Source: Litsea cubeba (taxonomy: Eukaryota > Streptophyta > Magnoliopsida > Laurales > Lauraceae). From it: a stretch of DNA of 64,000 bases. Under the pieces are notes generated by a model. That model saw only the letters and a program-made list of their open reading frames with translations. It did not search any database and was not told where the DNA came from. Below, piece by piece: positions 34,031 through 47,196 of this stretch (the first letter of the stretch is position 1; every line of letters starts with the position of its first letter). Both the position numbers and the translations under genes were made by a program. The stretch covers positions 66,391,253-66,455,252 of the forward strand of contig CM022948.1 of NCBI GenBank assembly GCA_012931725.1. Direction: 5' to 3'.

Positions 34031-34635
34031 TGATAAGTCAGACCCGAGATCCGGATTGTAATGGCGAGTCGGATCTAGTAATTCGATCCAAGCCCGAGTG
34101 ACCCGGTCCAGAGTGATAGGTCAGTCCGTCAGTTCCATTAAGATCCGATTCGATCCGCAGAAGTCCAGGCGCTAGCCCACGGAGAGACCGGGTCAGGGCA
34201 GCCACGTTGCTTTGGAAACGGTTCCGCTCCTACCAGGTCCTCTGAGAGATATCTCGTCCAGCGCCAAGGCAGTTCCTCACCTGCCTCGTCCAGCGCGAAG
34301 GCAGTTCCTCACCTGCCTCGTCCAGCGCGAAGGCAGTTCGAGGGTTCCAAGGGCGAACGTTGCAGCCCGTCTTAGGGCTGACACTATAAATCAAGAGCCC
34401 TACCAGCACATGGGGGCATCTAAGATTTTCCGATTCACTTTGACTCCTGTATTCTTCTCGTTTGTAACCTGAAATCATTGAGGAAGTAAAACATCAGGCA
34501 ATCTCTGCCTTTCATCAGTGGACGTAGGTCAATTTGACCGAACCACTATAATCTCTTCTCTCTTCTTTAATTATCGCATTTATTGCATTTATTACCTCGA
34601 CCGGTGGTGTCCGAAATACAATTTTGGCATCATCA
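34031..34635 (+). repeat. E1 3' LTR
   Basis: 605 bp, six differences from the 5' LTR: one G/C difference plus transitions. TATA box at 34385-34391. Confidence 0.95.
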
Positions 34636-35040
34636 GAGATCAAACTTGGCACTTCTCTATTCCAAAAGATAACTACACATCCAACCTTCCTCTTTGGCGC
34701 AAATTTCTTGGGACTTTTGAGCACTCTCCACGACAAAGGGCAGTAAAGGATCCGAACTTCCCATAATTGTTGCTGCCATGAATCAAGGCCAGACATAGCA
34801 GGATATATAGGTTACGAAGATCAAAGACATGATGAAAAAAATTGCAATAACTCAAACACAACCACAAGTATCATTTTTATTTAGGACAAAGATTACATCT
34901 CTATATACAATCTAATTATCTGCGGATGATTTTGTTTCAACGCAATTCAGACACACTTTATGAAATAAAACAGAAATTCAAATGAACAAACACAACTAGT
35001 GAATGGTGTTATTCGCATCACTCAAAGTTTATGAAAGCTA
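34636..35040 (-). pseudogene. 3'-flank relic of a lost peptide gene
   Basis: This matches 49053-49415 and the 3' untranslated regions of the peptide genes. It has the minus-strand AATAAAAATGA signal (34876-34881), 'attcaaatgaacaaacacaa' and 'gtgaatggtgttatt.gcat' just before where the stop codon should be. The coding part is missing, and sequence related to the region beyond peptide gene 4 (62215-62310) follows at 35060-35150. This is the remains of a further family member. Confidence 0.6.
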
Positions 35041-35149
35041 AGGTCAACCAAATTTTTTTTGAATGTGGGTGGCATTCATTTTCATAGAGGAGAGGACAAG
35101 AAACCATTTTCCATGAAAAGTGAAAAAATTGAATTATTTTATCTTTTTG

Positions 35150-36030
35150 CAATACTCATTTGTACATTATCTTCTGCTTTGAGTTGTCTCCACCCTCTTC
35201 ACTATTAAGGGCAATTTGTACAATGGCTTTAATGGAGAAAAGAAGGAAGCTGAATCTCTTTTTTAAGCTATAGTAGAATTTGTAAGGTATAAAATTCAAA
35301 AAAGGTTGCAGATGCCTTAATAGGATGTCAGGTCCTATCCCGAGGCAGAGTGCACTCTCGCTATAGCGAGAGTACACCTCGCTATAGTGAGGGTGGCGGA
35401 CGCGCAGAGCCCAGTTGGATCCGGACTCTAACCAAAAGTTTGAGATGTACTTCTTTTCTAAGAGGATTATAATTAGGAGTCTTAAGCACGAATTTTGGGC
35501 TATATATTGGGTGTTTCTCACAACCCAAAAAGACAAGATCATCTCTCAAGTTTTGAATTGGTGATCAAATTGAGAGAAATTTTGTCTAGAGATTTTTAAA
35601 AAGTTGTGCTGCCAAGTACTCTAGAGAGCCAAGTTTCTTCTGCATTCCTTGTAGAAGATCATCTTCTTGCGTAGAAGATTTGAGGAGTCAAGCGCTGGAT
35701 CTGTTGCAATGAATGATGTGATGTCGTTGAAGCGCAATGCGACACAAGGTAACTTCAGTCTTTAGATAGAGGATATCTAGGGAAGAAAGCTGAGTTTCTT
35801 ATAATTGCGAGATTCATAGTGTTTGATTAGATCCAGTTCAGATCGGTGGTTTTTTACCCGGTTTGGGTTTTGCATCTTAAATTTGGTGTCCTTGTGGTGT
35901 ATGCTTGTGATTTTATTTCCGCTGCGTAGATTATTGTTTTTTGCACACTAGTGGGTTGATTTATTAAGTTGATCAATCTAGAGATCTCGAACCCTAAAAC
36001 CCTCAGAATTCATGTTTGATGCAGCCTATT
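35150..36030 (+). mobile_element. possible Copia-type LTR fragment with palindromes
   Basis: Contains the perfect 18-bp palindrome CTCTCGCTATAGCGAGAG (35355-35372) and a second related one 10 bp on. Downstream are a TATA-like 'ggctatatattggg' and a tail with 'tttatttccgctgcgtagat', typical of plant Copia LTRs. Exact ends and a TSD were not found, so the limits are approximate. Confidence 0.4.
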
Positions 36031-36568
36031 TTACACGAGATATAATGTAAAAAATAATTGAGTTTTCTGCATTTTTATAGAAACCCTCTCTGGGGGGCGT
36101 CAGGACTCCCGGAAAACCTTCCACAAAAATGTTCAGATAAGTCTTGATGGACACAAGAGACTATCACTCGCTTTTATTTACGTGGATCCACAAGGTCTAC
36201 CTTCATTTGATCCGAGCAATTATTCATATTACATGCAATCGATATGAAAGACACTGACCCAACCCTTACTCCGAGTACCCAATGCCCTTACTCCGACTGA
36301 CACAGACATTTGGATTTGAGCAACCTATTGGTTTCTTTCATATATATAAACTGTAGTGGATTTGAACTCCTCATATTCAGACCTTTCATGGAATGTGGTG
36401 CATGACAAGTGGCATTCGTGGTCACATCTCAAGTAATATACAATAGAGACATATTCGAACATGTGTTTGAATTGATGATTTCATTTTCTTGAGACTCAAC
36501 TACATGAAATAATTGGAAGTTTCAACTTTCAAATTGCACATATGCAGGATATCTATATTAATTAATTA
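36031..36568. other. intergenic; start of second duplicated unit
   Basis: No gene. From ~36385 ('gaatgtggtgcatgacaagt') to 36568 it matches 49409-49470 and 14,460-14,570, marking the boundary of a tandem-duplicated unit. Confidence 0.55.
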
Positions 36569-39500
36569 TGTGAGACCCTATTCCTTGTGGGCCCTCAATT
36601 TGAATTTGAATACTATATTATAGCCTAAGTATATTATTTATGCTAATTATAGAGTTTAGTAAGGGTAGCTATGTATTTTCTTAGAATTAGTCTAGTTGTG
36701 TAATTAGTAGAGTCAATAGGGTGTCTTTTATTATTTTTAGAGTTAGTTAGTTTGTTAGAGGCCATGGCAAGATATTAGTATTTACTATAGGGGTGTCCAC
36801 CAAAGAATGTTCTAGAACCCTCACCTAAATACCAAACTACCAATGACCTATATATACTAAACTCATCCCATCTCATACGTATGTTGCAACTCTCTCAACT
36901 CATTTCCTTATGCTTTCTCTTTTCTTCCCTCTCATTTCCCTCCAACTCTCTCCCAAATTCCCTTTAATTCTCCCATCTCTCTCTACTTTATCTATCTAGA
37001 ACTCTAAGAAGAAGAAGACCTGCAATCTTAGCTACAACTTATATTGGATCTCTCTATCTATCTTGATCATCTCTTTTCTCTCTCTACCTTCTTGCAATTT
37101 CATTGAGGCAAGTACCTTATGCTAGATATTATAGAATGCATGTTTCCTTTCAATTGATTCCGAAATTTTCAATTCATATGATGTTAGAATTGCTAGAAAT
37201 GAGTAGATCTACCTTTTGAGCTTGGTTTTATGGAAATTTGGAATTGCTAGAAATGAGTAGGTTTACCTTTTGGTTTTATGGAGATTTTGCCATTGATGGA
37301 TGAGATCTCTCATTTGGAATATGGATTGATGGATGGTTGGGCATTGAAGTGTTTTCACGATTTTGTTTGTTTATTTGATGAAATGAATGGATGGAAAATG
37401 GATTGAGAAGAGGAATTCCAGAAATTGGGTGACCTGTAGCAGGTTCCCGGAGGCGGAACCGTGGAGACCTGTTTGGTTTGCGTCGATACCGGGACCCAGG
37501 TGGGCCATCCGATGGTAGATCCGATCCGTGGATCCAAAAGAGGACCTACGAGCGACCCTAGAGGGGCTGGTCCCATGGTGTGTGGACACCCCTTGGCCCA
37601 CTATTCAGCGTCTGATCGAATAGAGAGAACTGTTTTACAGAAACCAGTTTTGGCTTCGATTGGTTGTGGGACCCTTGATCAGATCACAGATCTAGTCCGT
37701 CCATCGGGCCGGATATGGTGGGACGACTTGCACTGTGTGGTCTGATCTGAATTTGATCAGAGAGGGGCCACGATCCATGTGCGAGTGATAGAGAGCACCC
37801 AATTGTAAATCCAAAACCGTGGATTGAGTTATTCCGATTTTTGGAAACTGTGGGGCCCAGGTGGGCCACCTTTGGAAATCCGGACCACACATCAGGTAGA
37901 GGACCTAGGTGCGACCATAGTAGTGGTGGAACCCTAAGGAGTGGACCCCACTTACCCTACCATTCTATTTCTTCAATCTGGGCAGCGTGAGTTCCGTGAT
38001 AGGGTTTTCTTCATATTTATTCAAGCTATGGGACCCTGTAGGGCCACCTGATGCCGAATCAGAACAATAGGGTATGTTGTGGGCCCTGGGAGAGCTTAGG
38101 GATCAAACCCATCGTGGGATCCTGATCAGTGGGGCCCACTATCCAGCCCACCCTGCTGCTTTAGGTGTGAGAGTCTTCTTGAATTGGTTCTGTGAGAAAC
38201 GAAAAAGGGAGGTGAAGGTGTATGGTGGTCTGGGGGAGCATGGGAAAAAGTGAGGAACAGTAGGAAGTAGAATGGAGATGCCACGTGTAGTGATAAGTAA
38301 GAGAGGGGGTGATGGCTGGGACCATTTGTTTTAGACTTGTTTTAAACATGGGTACAATATGTTATTAGTGGATTAATTACCTGACGCCATTAGTTTTAGA
38401 AATTAGAAATAAAAGACCCCTTAGTCTTTAATGAACCTAATTGGAACTGGGACCCTTGAGATTTATACTTTTGGGAATCACATTAGATTTTAGAATTAGA
38501 ATAAGCCCTAAGTATTTTATTGAACCCCAATTGAAATTCTTGTGTATAACCTGATATTTTTCCCTCAGACCCAGAGTTCAGTATGCGTGGATGACCGGAT
38601 ACACTGAAAACCGCAGAAATTGAGATTTGGCCTGGAATCTGTTGATTCATGTAGACCTGTGTACCAGGTCGATCGGCTGGCCACCTGGTCGATTGGATAC
38701 ATTGGGAATTCCAGAATCCAAACGAAATCCCAACCCAGATTTCCAGTGGAGCAGGTTGACCTGCCACACTGTCGTCAATAAGTTATGGGTTTAGCCTTTG
38801 TTTTGTGATTGATCAAATGTGGGGCCCATTGACCATCCAAATGAACTTCCATCAATGTGCCAAGCACAAGTCAATGGTGTGGCTCAACCTTGATTCGTGG
38901 GGACCACTAAGTAGGGTTTACGGATTGGAATTATCAGTGATTCGACCCTTAAACGTAGTAAAGGATGCCCATAACTTCAGGAGCACCAAATACAGTACAT
39001 TTTGGCATCTGAGACTGTAGTTAGGGATCCACCATTTGATTCTATTGCTTTGAGGTTATTATGCATTGTTCTTCTCTCATATCCTTGTTATTATTATAAA
39101 CATGTTGATTAAATGGAAAATGGATGACCTGTAACCTATGACTACTTAGAGGTGACCCGATGGTGTGAATGAGTGAACATTAAGCTCAGCCTTTTGACTG
39201 ATCATCACTGGTAGGAGCTATTGTGAGTGTTGAGTGAGTTATCATGATGAGCATTGTTCCAGATGGACGATGCGATACCGGGTCCGGTCTCTGGATGATG
39301 GGTATAGTGTGGATGTTATTTGCGGGGTTAGATAATCCCTAGCACTGGTGAGGTTTCCCCGCCGTGACTGTGTTCAGTATGGGAGGGCCGCGGCATAATA
39401 TCCCGCGGTATCCAGCTCGTGTGAATGTGCCGTATTGTTTAGATTTGATATCTTGATTTCTCTGATTCTATATGCTTATCTGCTCAATTGCCTAGGGTGT

Positions 39501-39954
39501 ATATCATTGTTACTCTCTTCAACATTATTGTTGTCTCTACTCATTTGATGCATACATCCAATATTATTTGCATACTTTGACTTGCCAGATCTTTACATCT
39601 GATCCATTCTTGGTGCTTAGGTCTTGACCCCGAGTATGAGGACGCCGAGCTCACGCTTGTTGAAGTGCCCGTAGTATGAGGACGCCGAGATTTCGCACAT
39701 CCCGAGGCGCGACACACGCCCACGTGGAAATTCGAGTCAAACTCATTGACTATTGGTCCCCACATACGGAATTTACCGACAGAATATCACATGTGAGGTT
39801 TATAAATCCATGTATCTGTATTTTTCACCTATATAAATTTTTGTCAAAATAGATATCCAATATCATAACACCCAATCATCAAGATATAGAGCATAAGGTT
39901 CACGAGTATAGATTTAATTTCAAGTTTAAGTTCTAGAGATAAAGAGAGAAGAAT

Positions 39955-42900
39955 TGTCACGTCCCCCGAACCCGATTAAAGATATAACCGAATCCGGAGA
40001 GTGAATTTTAGGACTAATTAAAAAATTTTATCCTTTGAGCCCACGGATCGTAGTCCGCGGTGAGGATTTAATATTTCAAACCTCGAACCTCATGTGGTAC
40101 AATAAATATAGAGTCCAAACAACTCCAGACATAGGGAATCTCAAGCAATGAAAATGAATCTCATTAAATTAAAGTTTGCAAGAAGAGTAAACAGAACTAA
40201 AAGTTAAGTTAATTATTACATTGGCCATCCCAAAATACATGGCCAATAAAGAACAAGTCAATGAAAGTAAAGGTCCAACGAGAGAAATAAATGAATAAAA
40301 GAATAATCTAATAAAAACCCAATGTATCTCTCTCGTGCCGGAAGTGATGATGCTACTCTACGTCATCGGCACGCCACTCTCGTGCCTCCTCTGCTGGTTG
40401 GGGATCCCAGAGGATCTCCTCACCGGCCTGCTCCTCGTAATAGTACTCACCTGATGTGTCTGCACACCAAGGATCAAAGTCAACGACATGTTGAGCAATA
40501 GATATACAAAACATAATAAACACACATGCATCAAGTGTAGAATAATGACAGGTAGGATCATATGAATACAAGAATGCAAGACTAAGCATAAAGCGAGATT
40601 AATAAATAACGGAAACAATAAAAGAAATCCTAACAATCATCTAACAAAAACCACTATCCATGTAAATGTCAACAAGAACAAGCAAGAGGAGACTCCGAGG
40701 ATGTCCAAAGCCACCTCCCGGGGTACCAGTAACAATCCTCTTGGACTACTGATACCATAGTCCGGCTCCAGTGGGATCCTAGCTCCATGTCCTGCGAATA
40801 GCAGCACGGTCCCAGCCCGCTCCCAGCTATTCAACGCCATGGACGCCGTCCTACGCCGACTGCCCACCCTGACAACCGGAGTAACCGATTCGTCATTAAA
40901 TCCCAAACTGCAGATGGCCATGATATGCAACAATAATAACAGAGTGGTTCTGACACAAGGACAGACAAGACAAGCAAGTCTGGCTAGTTCCATGTACAAG
41001 ACAAGATCCTAGGGATTATCTTATTCAAGATATCACAAGACAAGCAACACGAGATAATCCCTTCCATCACTAGCCAGTCATGTTTATCAAAATAAGAAAC
41101 GGTTTCCCAAGGTACACTCTAAGTCAGGTCCAAGTCCTAAATTCTATAAGAATTTATGTTTCATAATTGATTACTTGTTTTATGTCAAGAGAGTGTACAA
41201 GGAACGTAAACAACGGATACAAGTCAAAGTCAAGGAGGAATTACAATCCAATCCTAAGTAAGTGGTGTCATCCCTGTATTCCCCGTATTCTAACAGAGTA
41301 CGTATGGAATTTGGATTAATGATGCTTTCAGGGAAATCCCTTGGTGTACAATCATGTTAAGCACCATTCAATTCAACTCCATATGCATTCGGTTACACTA
41401 CGTGTAATACACGAATACCTAGACAACCCATCGAATTCACACCAAGCACGTGATTCGATTTCAAACCCATTTATGGTCAAGTGATAGTAATTTAAAGGTT
41501 TCCATCATCTAAGTCCCAATCCTAGGTTTATGTTTTAGTCCGGAAATGAAGGAGTGAAATGGCCAATCTCGGCTGACCCTCATGATGGTGTCGGTTGACC
41601 GACGTGATGGTCTCGGTTGACCGACACGAACCGAGGGCTAACCGACAGAGCAGGACCAATTTCTACTCTCTCTGGTTTTGGAACCGAGAACAGTGTCGGT
41701 TGACCGAAGTGAAGCTGTCGGCGGACCGACGTTCGAACCGAGAGCTGACCGACTGTACAAAATTGGTGTAAAACATGCTCTCGGGTTTTCTGACCGAGAT
41801 GGTGATCGGCTGACCGACACCATGCTGTCGGTTGACCGACACTGAAACGACGAGTGAACCGACGGTACGGAACTCGTACGGGTTCAGGCCATTTCTGAAC
41901 TCTTCCTTCTCCATTTTCATTTTCTCCATTCCCAAACCTTTCCAAGGCTTAAACCTGCATAAAATAGAGCCTCCTGCGCTCCCAGCAATTCATTCCATTC
42001 ATCCCATTCCATTACATTCCATAAACAATTCTAGCAACCTATTATCACCAATTAATCTATTTTTCAATAATCTAACCTGACATATATTTCCCAAATCAAC
42101 AAGAAACATGCTTGGAATTAAAGGGGAATCTACAAGAAACATAGGCAATCAATTGAAACAAACATACATGCATATATATGAATTGCAGATCTACTTGCCT
42201 CAACTAAAAAGAAGATTAGAATTGGGTGAAATTCGAGGAGAAGTTTTTCTACTCCGAAATCCACGATCTAACCCGATAAAATGCAAACTAGGAAGCCAAG
42301 AAGAAGATAGGAAGGAAAAGAATTAAGATCCAACTTAAATCTAACCAAAAGGAAGATAATAGAAAAAGATGAAGTTACTGGAAACCTTACCAGGTTGATA
42401 CCGGAAGCAAGAGGGGATCGCAAGGATGAAAATGATCGGTTCGGATCTTCGAACAGGATCTTCTAGGGCTGAGATCTGGCTTGAGAAAAGAAGAAGAAAA
42501 AGGTGGGAAGTTGCGGTTACTTTTGTTGCAGAGAACGAAATGAAAACTAGGGTTATCTTCGTTTAAGAAGATGATAGGAAGAAAATGACTGAATCGCCCT
42601 TTAAGTGGGTCCGGTGACAGTATGGACTACTTAAAAGGTTTCTGATCGCTGGATCGCGATGAGTCAAGAGACAAAAATCATCAGAACGACGAGATCTTTG
42701 CAACGAACCCAAAATCACGGCGTTTGGAATATTTTGGAAAAATACTCAATTTTCCCTAAATTGCAAACTACACCCCTGCTATGATCAAACGAACTCGGAA
42801 TCAAACGAAACTTCACAGATACTATTCTAATGCTAAAAGAAACTCGCTCATGATCTAAACCCACTTAAATATCTAAAATACAATTAAATAAAATAATAAC

Positions 42901-42965
42901 AAATTAAACGGGTCAACGGGCCGGGTTTTGGGCCCAACTGACCCAGTAAGGTCACAGACCTTACA
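39955..42965 (-). mobile_element. 3.0-kb solo LTR nested in the previous one
   Basis: Plus strand TGTCACGTCCCCCGAACCC...GACCTTACA, flanked by 'agaat' (39950-39954) and 'agaag' (42966-42970). The sister LTR at 21.7 kb is uninterrupted here, which proves an insertion. No coding domains. From the T-rich leader and palindrome position it probably reads on the minus strand. Confidence 0.8.
41570..41870. repeat. cluster of GTCGGTTGACCGAC palindromes
   Basis: About ten full or half copies of GTCGGTTGACCGAC occur in 300 bp, roughly 1.1-1.4 kb from the probable start of the nested LTR. The position is the same as in the other LTR families, but the core is different. Confidence 0.85.
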
Positions 42966-44039
42966 AGAAGTAAGTTAGTTAAGTTACAATCCCAAAAGCT
43001 AAACAGTTCATGAAAACTACTACAAAAGATGTGGCAATCCTAGCCACGGTCCATAGTTCATTTAACGTCCAATCTCATCGTACGGATGTCTAGAAGAAAT
43101 CATCAGGAGTTCATTCTGCTACGTTATGGAGAGATTCCTCTTCCTCAAGGATCTCCGGGGCAATGACGTCGATGTATTCACCTGTAACGCCAAGTGTAGC
43201 ACCATTAGACTAAACTAAGCAAGACAAACATATACAGTCCATATAACATGTATCGAATGAATAGTCAGATAGGAATAAATCATAAGATATCAAGGAATGT
43301 ACAATTAACAGATCAGGTGCAGAACAGTATTAGTCAGATACAGGATAGACGCAGGACATATATAGGACAGGTCATATAAATAACAAAAATCAGAACTTAC
43401 TGAAATATACCGAATAAAGCCAGAAATAAATGTAATATAACAGATGTGTAACAAAAAATACATAACTGAACAGAAGCATGATCAAGTCATACTAGAATAC
43501 TGAAAACGGAATGCAATGCTTGTACATATAGATCATATACTGAGTCAAGATGTAATTCAAGCCAAGCCTACGATCTTGGGAACACTTGTGGTTTTCACTG
43601 TCCAAATCGGGGTAGTACTAAGGATTTCAGCATTATTGGGCTACAAAGAACCCCTTGGCGTGACATAATTAGAATGCCAAATTCCTTAATATAGCACATT
43701 TGGTTCGGTACAATTCGAAGAACACAAGGTCCCTTGTGGGTACGGTTGCTTAATCTATATCCACAATTAAACAAACCCATTGGTCATGATAAAGTTCAGA
43801 GTGCACATCCTGCAGGTTCATCTATCAGGCCAATCAACTAGAACAAGCTACGGTTCAATATCTATTTTATGAAAACATCCATTTGTCATAATTATGTAAA
43901 ATCCAACATTTATCCTTTTCTAAGATTTAAATCAAATAAATCTACACATCATGAGCTTTCCAACGGTATGTAGATCTCCAAAAACGGACATACGGTTAAA
44001 AAGTTATGGTCGTTGGAAATCTGGATACTGCAGGCATCA

Positions 44040-44185
44040 GGTTCGCTCGAGCGTTCAGATAGTCGCTCGAGCGGACCCCAGACAGAGAGCTGTCCGCTCG
44101 ACCGGACCAAAGTTCGCTCGAGCGGACCCTCCCAGAGAGCCCTTCGCTCGAGCGTGCACTCACGCTCGCTCGAGCGAACTGTCAA
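44040..44185. repeat. CGCTCGAGCG palindrome cluster, reverse copy
   Basis: Counterpart of 20180-20325. Six sites are retained although bases between them differ. Confidence 0.85.
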
Positions 44186-45623
44186 AATCCTGAGTCCGAA
44201 ATTCTGTTCTTCATTTGTTTCTTTCTAGACCATTCACGGTCTTTTCCCATGATTCAAATCACAATAAAATGATGATATTGAGCTTCTAAGATGCTCATAA
44301 AACCAACAATCAATCCCATTAACAAAAATAAGAGAAATCATCTATTAGAAATCCATTTTTATGAGCAAGAAATGAGTATCTACACATGACTGATTATATT
44401 CAAGAACCAAACTAGGAAGCATGCATATAAATGTATAGATTTAACTAGTGGTGTTTGGAAGCTATCTCTCACACTTAAAACCTCTTAAGCTCAAAATCCC
44501 CAAAATGCAAGCTCAAAATGCCCTAAAATGGTGAAAGCGAAAATGAAAGAGAATGAATGAGGAAGAAGATGATGCATGCACGATTTGTAGCTTTCCAAGG
44601 ATGAAAGAAATCAAAAGGAAATGATTAATGAAGAAAGAGCTTACCAAGAGCAAGAAGAAAGAAAGATGAGTGGATGCTTGAGCTTAGGAAATGTAATCCT
44701 TGACAAGAAGATGGAGAAGATGAAGTGGTGGCTGGCTTCTACACATGCAAGATCCCTTGGGTGATGCTAGGAGTGAAGGAAGAAATGAAGTAGAAGAGGA
44801 ATAGAGAAGAAGAGCTCACAGCTGCTTGAATGAAGAATGAAGGAAGAAGAAGAGAAGAAGGAAAAATGGCTGGGATGGGTTCTTTTATAAGCAATGTTTT
44901 CCCTGCACTGCATGCAAGTCCACAAAAAGGACAAAATTTGCAAGAAAGGGCTTGGAGTTAGTAAATGGACTGGGAATGGGCCTAAATGGATCCGGATTTA
45001 ATGGGTCAAAGTATGAAAGTTAATGACCATGAAATGCACTATGCAATGCACCAAAAATACAAAAATTCTAATTATACACAAAATCCAAAACACTCCAAAA
45101 GTCATAATCTACCTAGTAAATGGTCAAACCCCACTAATTCTACTTAATCAAGTCCAATCACAATCAAAATATCCATTAAGCAATTAATCTCAATTAATTA
45201 ATTCTAAATCGAGATTAAAGTGGGTCGGGGTGTTACACTTGGAGAGCTAGCACCCGGGGTCTGAGAGTCATCTTTCTTATTTTGGATTTTGAGCGTCATT
45301 TGTAGTGAGCAGGGTTTTAGATAAAATTTTGTAATAAACATTTGATTTTATCATTTGACATTTATAGGCTGGACTTCAGCCCCGTTATATTTGATACATG
45401 TTTCATGATACCTTACGCTTCCGCTATCCTTATATATGCTTCTGCAAATTAACCATTGTTATTTTATTGTTGAAAAAGTTTTAAATTGGACCTCACTGCG
45501 GACCTACGATCTTAGAAGTTCTCTGATTTTCCGGGAAGTAGTGTGCCAACTTTGGTACCTTGACGGTTTTTTCGGTATTCGAAATTGGGGTGTTACAAAT
45601 AAACACTAACCTTGTGATGGATG

Positions 45624-46935
45624 TAGGCATGTCAAACGGGCCGTGCCGGCTGCTCAAAATCTGGCCCGCCCCAGCTAGCGGGCCGGCACGGCACGGCTCG
45701 CCACGGAAAACCCCTGGCACAGCACAGCCCACTGGTACGGCCCGCAATGGGGCAGGCTGTGCCGGGCCGGCCCGCGGGCCAGGCGTGCCTTTTTTTTTTG
45801 GGTTCAAACTCATCATTATAAACCATTCCTATAATATAAACCACTTCAGTATATAAATCTATCTTCATATTTGTGCTAGCGGGGTCCATGTCATCGAACC
45901 AAAATTTGGTGTCAACAATAAAAAATGTAAAAGAGGATCACATGATGAGACTGGTAGTGGGTTCACCTTTACTTGATTCAATTTTAACTTATTATACACC
46001 CCTCATCTACATTCATGCTTTGAGTGATATAAACCATTTAATTGATCATGTGTTACATACATCAATTATGTGTCCATTTATAACAATAGGTCAATCCAAT
46101 AGTGAACAGAAATTCAGCAACTAATAACATTTTGGAATTGTGTCTGATTTTATTTTAGATCATCCTTGTCATCATAGCCTTATTGTAGCTCAATATATAT
46201 TTAGATTTCATCCATGGTTTTTTTTATATAGATCTTTTAACTACTTCATCCATGGTTCAAGTCAATTAAGATTTGCAATATAGTTTTTTTTTCTTTTTCT
46301 TTTTTTTTTTCCAAAAAGATGATGGATGTATTAAGATTAGAAGGATAAAGTTTTAACAAATGTGTTCCTCAAATATATGGCCCACTTCTTCCAACCTTAA
46401 ATGCAAACTGATCCTTCCCAAACATATACCAATATTTTCTTTTGATTACTTTATAACTTCCATGCCACATATCAGGCACCTTTAAAGCAACCGATGTGGA
46501 CTACTTCATGTCCCTATCTTCAGTGGGCCCCACAATTTCAAATTGTTTTCATTAACAAACTATATTCCATCATATGACATCAATGAATTGGGAACTGTAC
46601 TTCTAATTGACCCAATAATTTTTATTTAAGAGCCACATTGCAAATGTTAAATACATTAGAAAAGTCATACCCATGTTTAATTAAGCACTTAGTAAAATGA
46701 AAAATGACACAAATGTTTTTTTTTATTTTTAAATATAGTCATTTTTGGCTGTTGGGGTGGGCCAAACGTTGGCGGGCTGGCGGGCCGCAGGGGTCGGCCT
46801 GTTTGCCTAGCGGGAGGTGCCAAACGGGCCAGCACGGCCCGTGTCAGGGGCCGTGCCCAGTGGCCGGGTCGTGCCGTGCCACGGCCCATTGACTGGAGGG
46901 CCGGGCCGACTGGCACGGCTCACTTGACATCTCCA
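45624..46935. mobile_element. non-autonomous hAT element
   Basis: TIRs TAGGCATGTCAAACGGGCCG and, from the other end, TGGAGATGTCAAGTGAGCCG. The 8-bp TSD is 'gatggatg' (45616-45623) and 'gctggatg' (46936-46943). The empty site is visible at 14.57 kb ('cttgtgctggatgcaaatc'). Both subterminal regions are packed with GGCACGG/GGGCCGG repeats. There is no transposase; the middle is AT-rich. Confidence 0.85.
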
Positions 46936-47027
46936 GCTGGATGCAAATCTATAAAATTCATGCCACACAGGCTTCTAAGCCATTATATACCAATAGAATT
47001 GATGCTTTCAGAAAATGGCATAGTGAC

Positions 47028-47196
47028 TATGGGTCCTCCTCCTCTTCATCCTATTTTGGCTTTTTTGGGAATGGCATAATAGTTCTCTAATTCTCTGTAT
47101 ATTCTCTCTGTGTAGTTCCTCTTTCTTGTAGCTTTCTTAGCTTTGGGGGCTATTTGCCTCTTTTTAATACAAATTTACCTTACAAAAAAGAAAGAA
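47028..47196 (+). mobile_element. LINE 3'-end insertion
   Basis: Absent from the matching unit at 14.67 kb, where 'catagtgac' joins 'atgtaaattttat' directly. It ends 'tttaatacaaatttacctta' followed by 'caaaaaagaaagaa', the usual A-rich end of plant L1-type LINEs. 5'-truncated and non-coding. Confidence 0.6.

Larger units (their letters stand above)
23911..34635 (+). mobile_element. E1: young Ty3/gypsy retrotransposon, Tat type, with antisense gene
   Basis: Two 605-bp LTRs (23911-24515 and 34031-34635) flank the element, with a perfect 'gagat' TSD at 23906-23910 and 34636-34640. Order: 5' LTR, primer site (24519-24536), gag-pol (24570-30671 plus a severed integrase tail), an antisense spliced gene (33789 to 31116), a polypurine tract (34013-34030) and the 3' LTR. 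I count six LTR differences, about 1%, indicating a recent insertion. The second, intact RNase H after the usual one is diagnostic of the Tat lineage. It carries lesions in RT and before the integrase C-terminus, so it is probably not autonomous. Confidence 0.95.
39690..45237 (-). mobile_element. reverse copy of the 2.8-kb solo LTR
   Basis: This is the reverse complement of 19149-21978 over nearly its full length, interrupted by the element at 39955-42965. It ends at 45237 with 'ggtgttaca'. The left border has lost about 17 bp of the LTR terminus and joins a small host repeat ('gtatgaggacgccgag', twice), so the boundary is approximate. Minus-strand 'cttataaaagaaccc' near 44885 is the LTR promoter. 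Confidence 0.8.
36569..45597 (+). mobile_element. outer LTR-like element (solo LTR) containing nested insertions
   Basis: Starts TGTGAGACCC and ends GGTGTTACA, flanked by 'aatta' (36564-36568) and 'aataa' (45598-45602), a 5-bp TSD with one change. The host reads across it: 'aaattgcacatatgcaggat' on the left joins 'aacactaaccttgtg' on the right, as at 14.5 kb. With the nested elements removed it is about 3.5 kb and lacks gag and pol, so it is most simply an old solo LTR. It holds GGTCGATCGGC/GGTCGATTGG repeats near 38665-38695. Confidence 0.7.
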
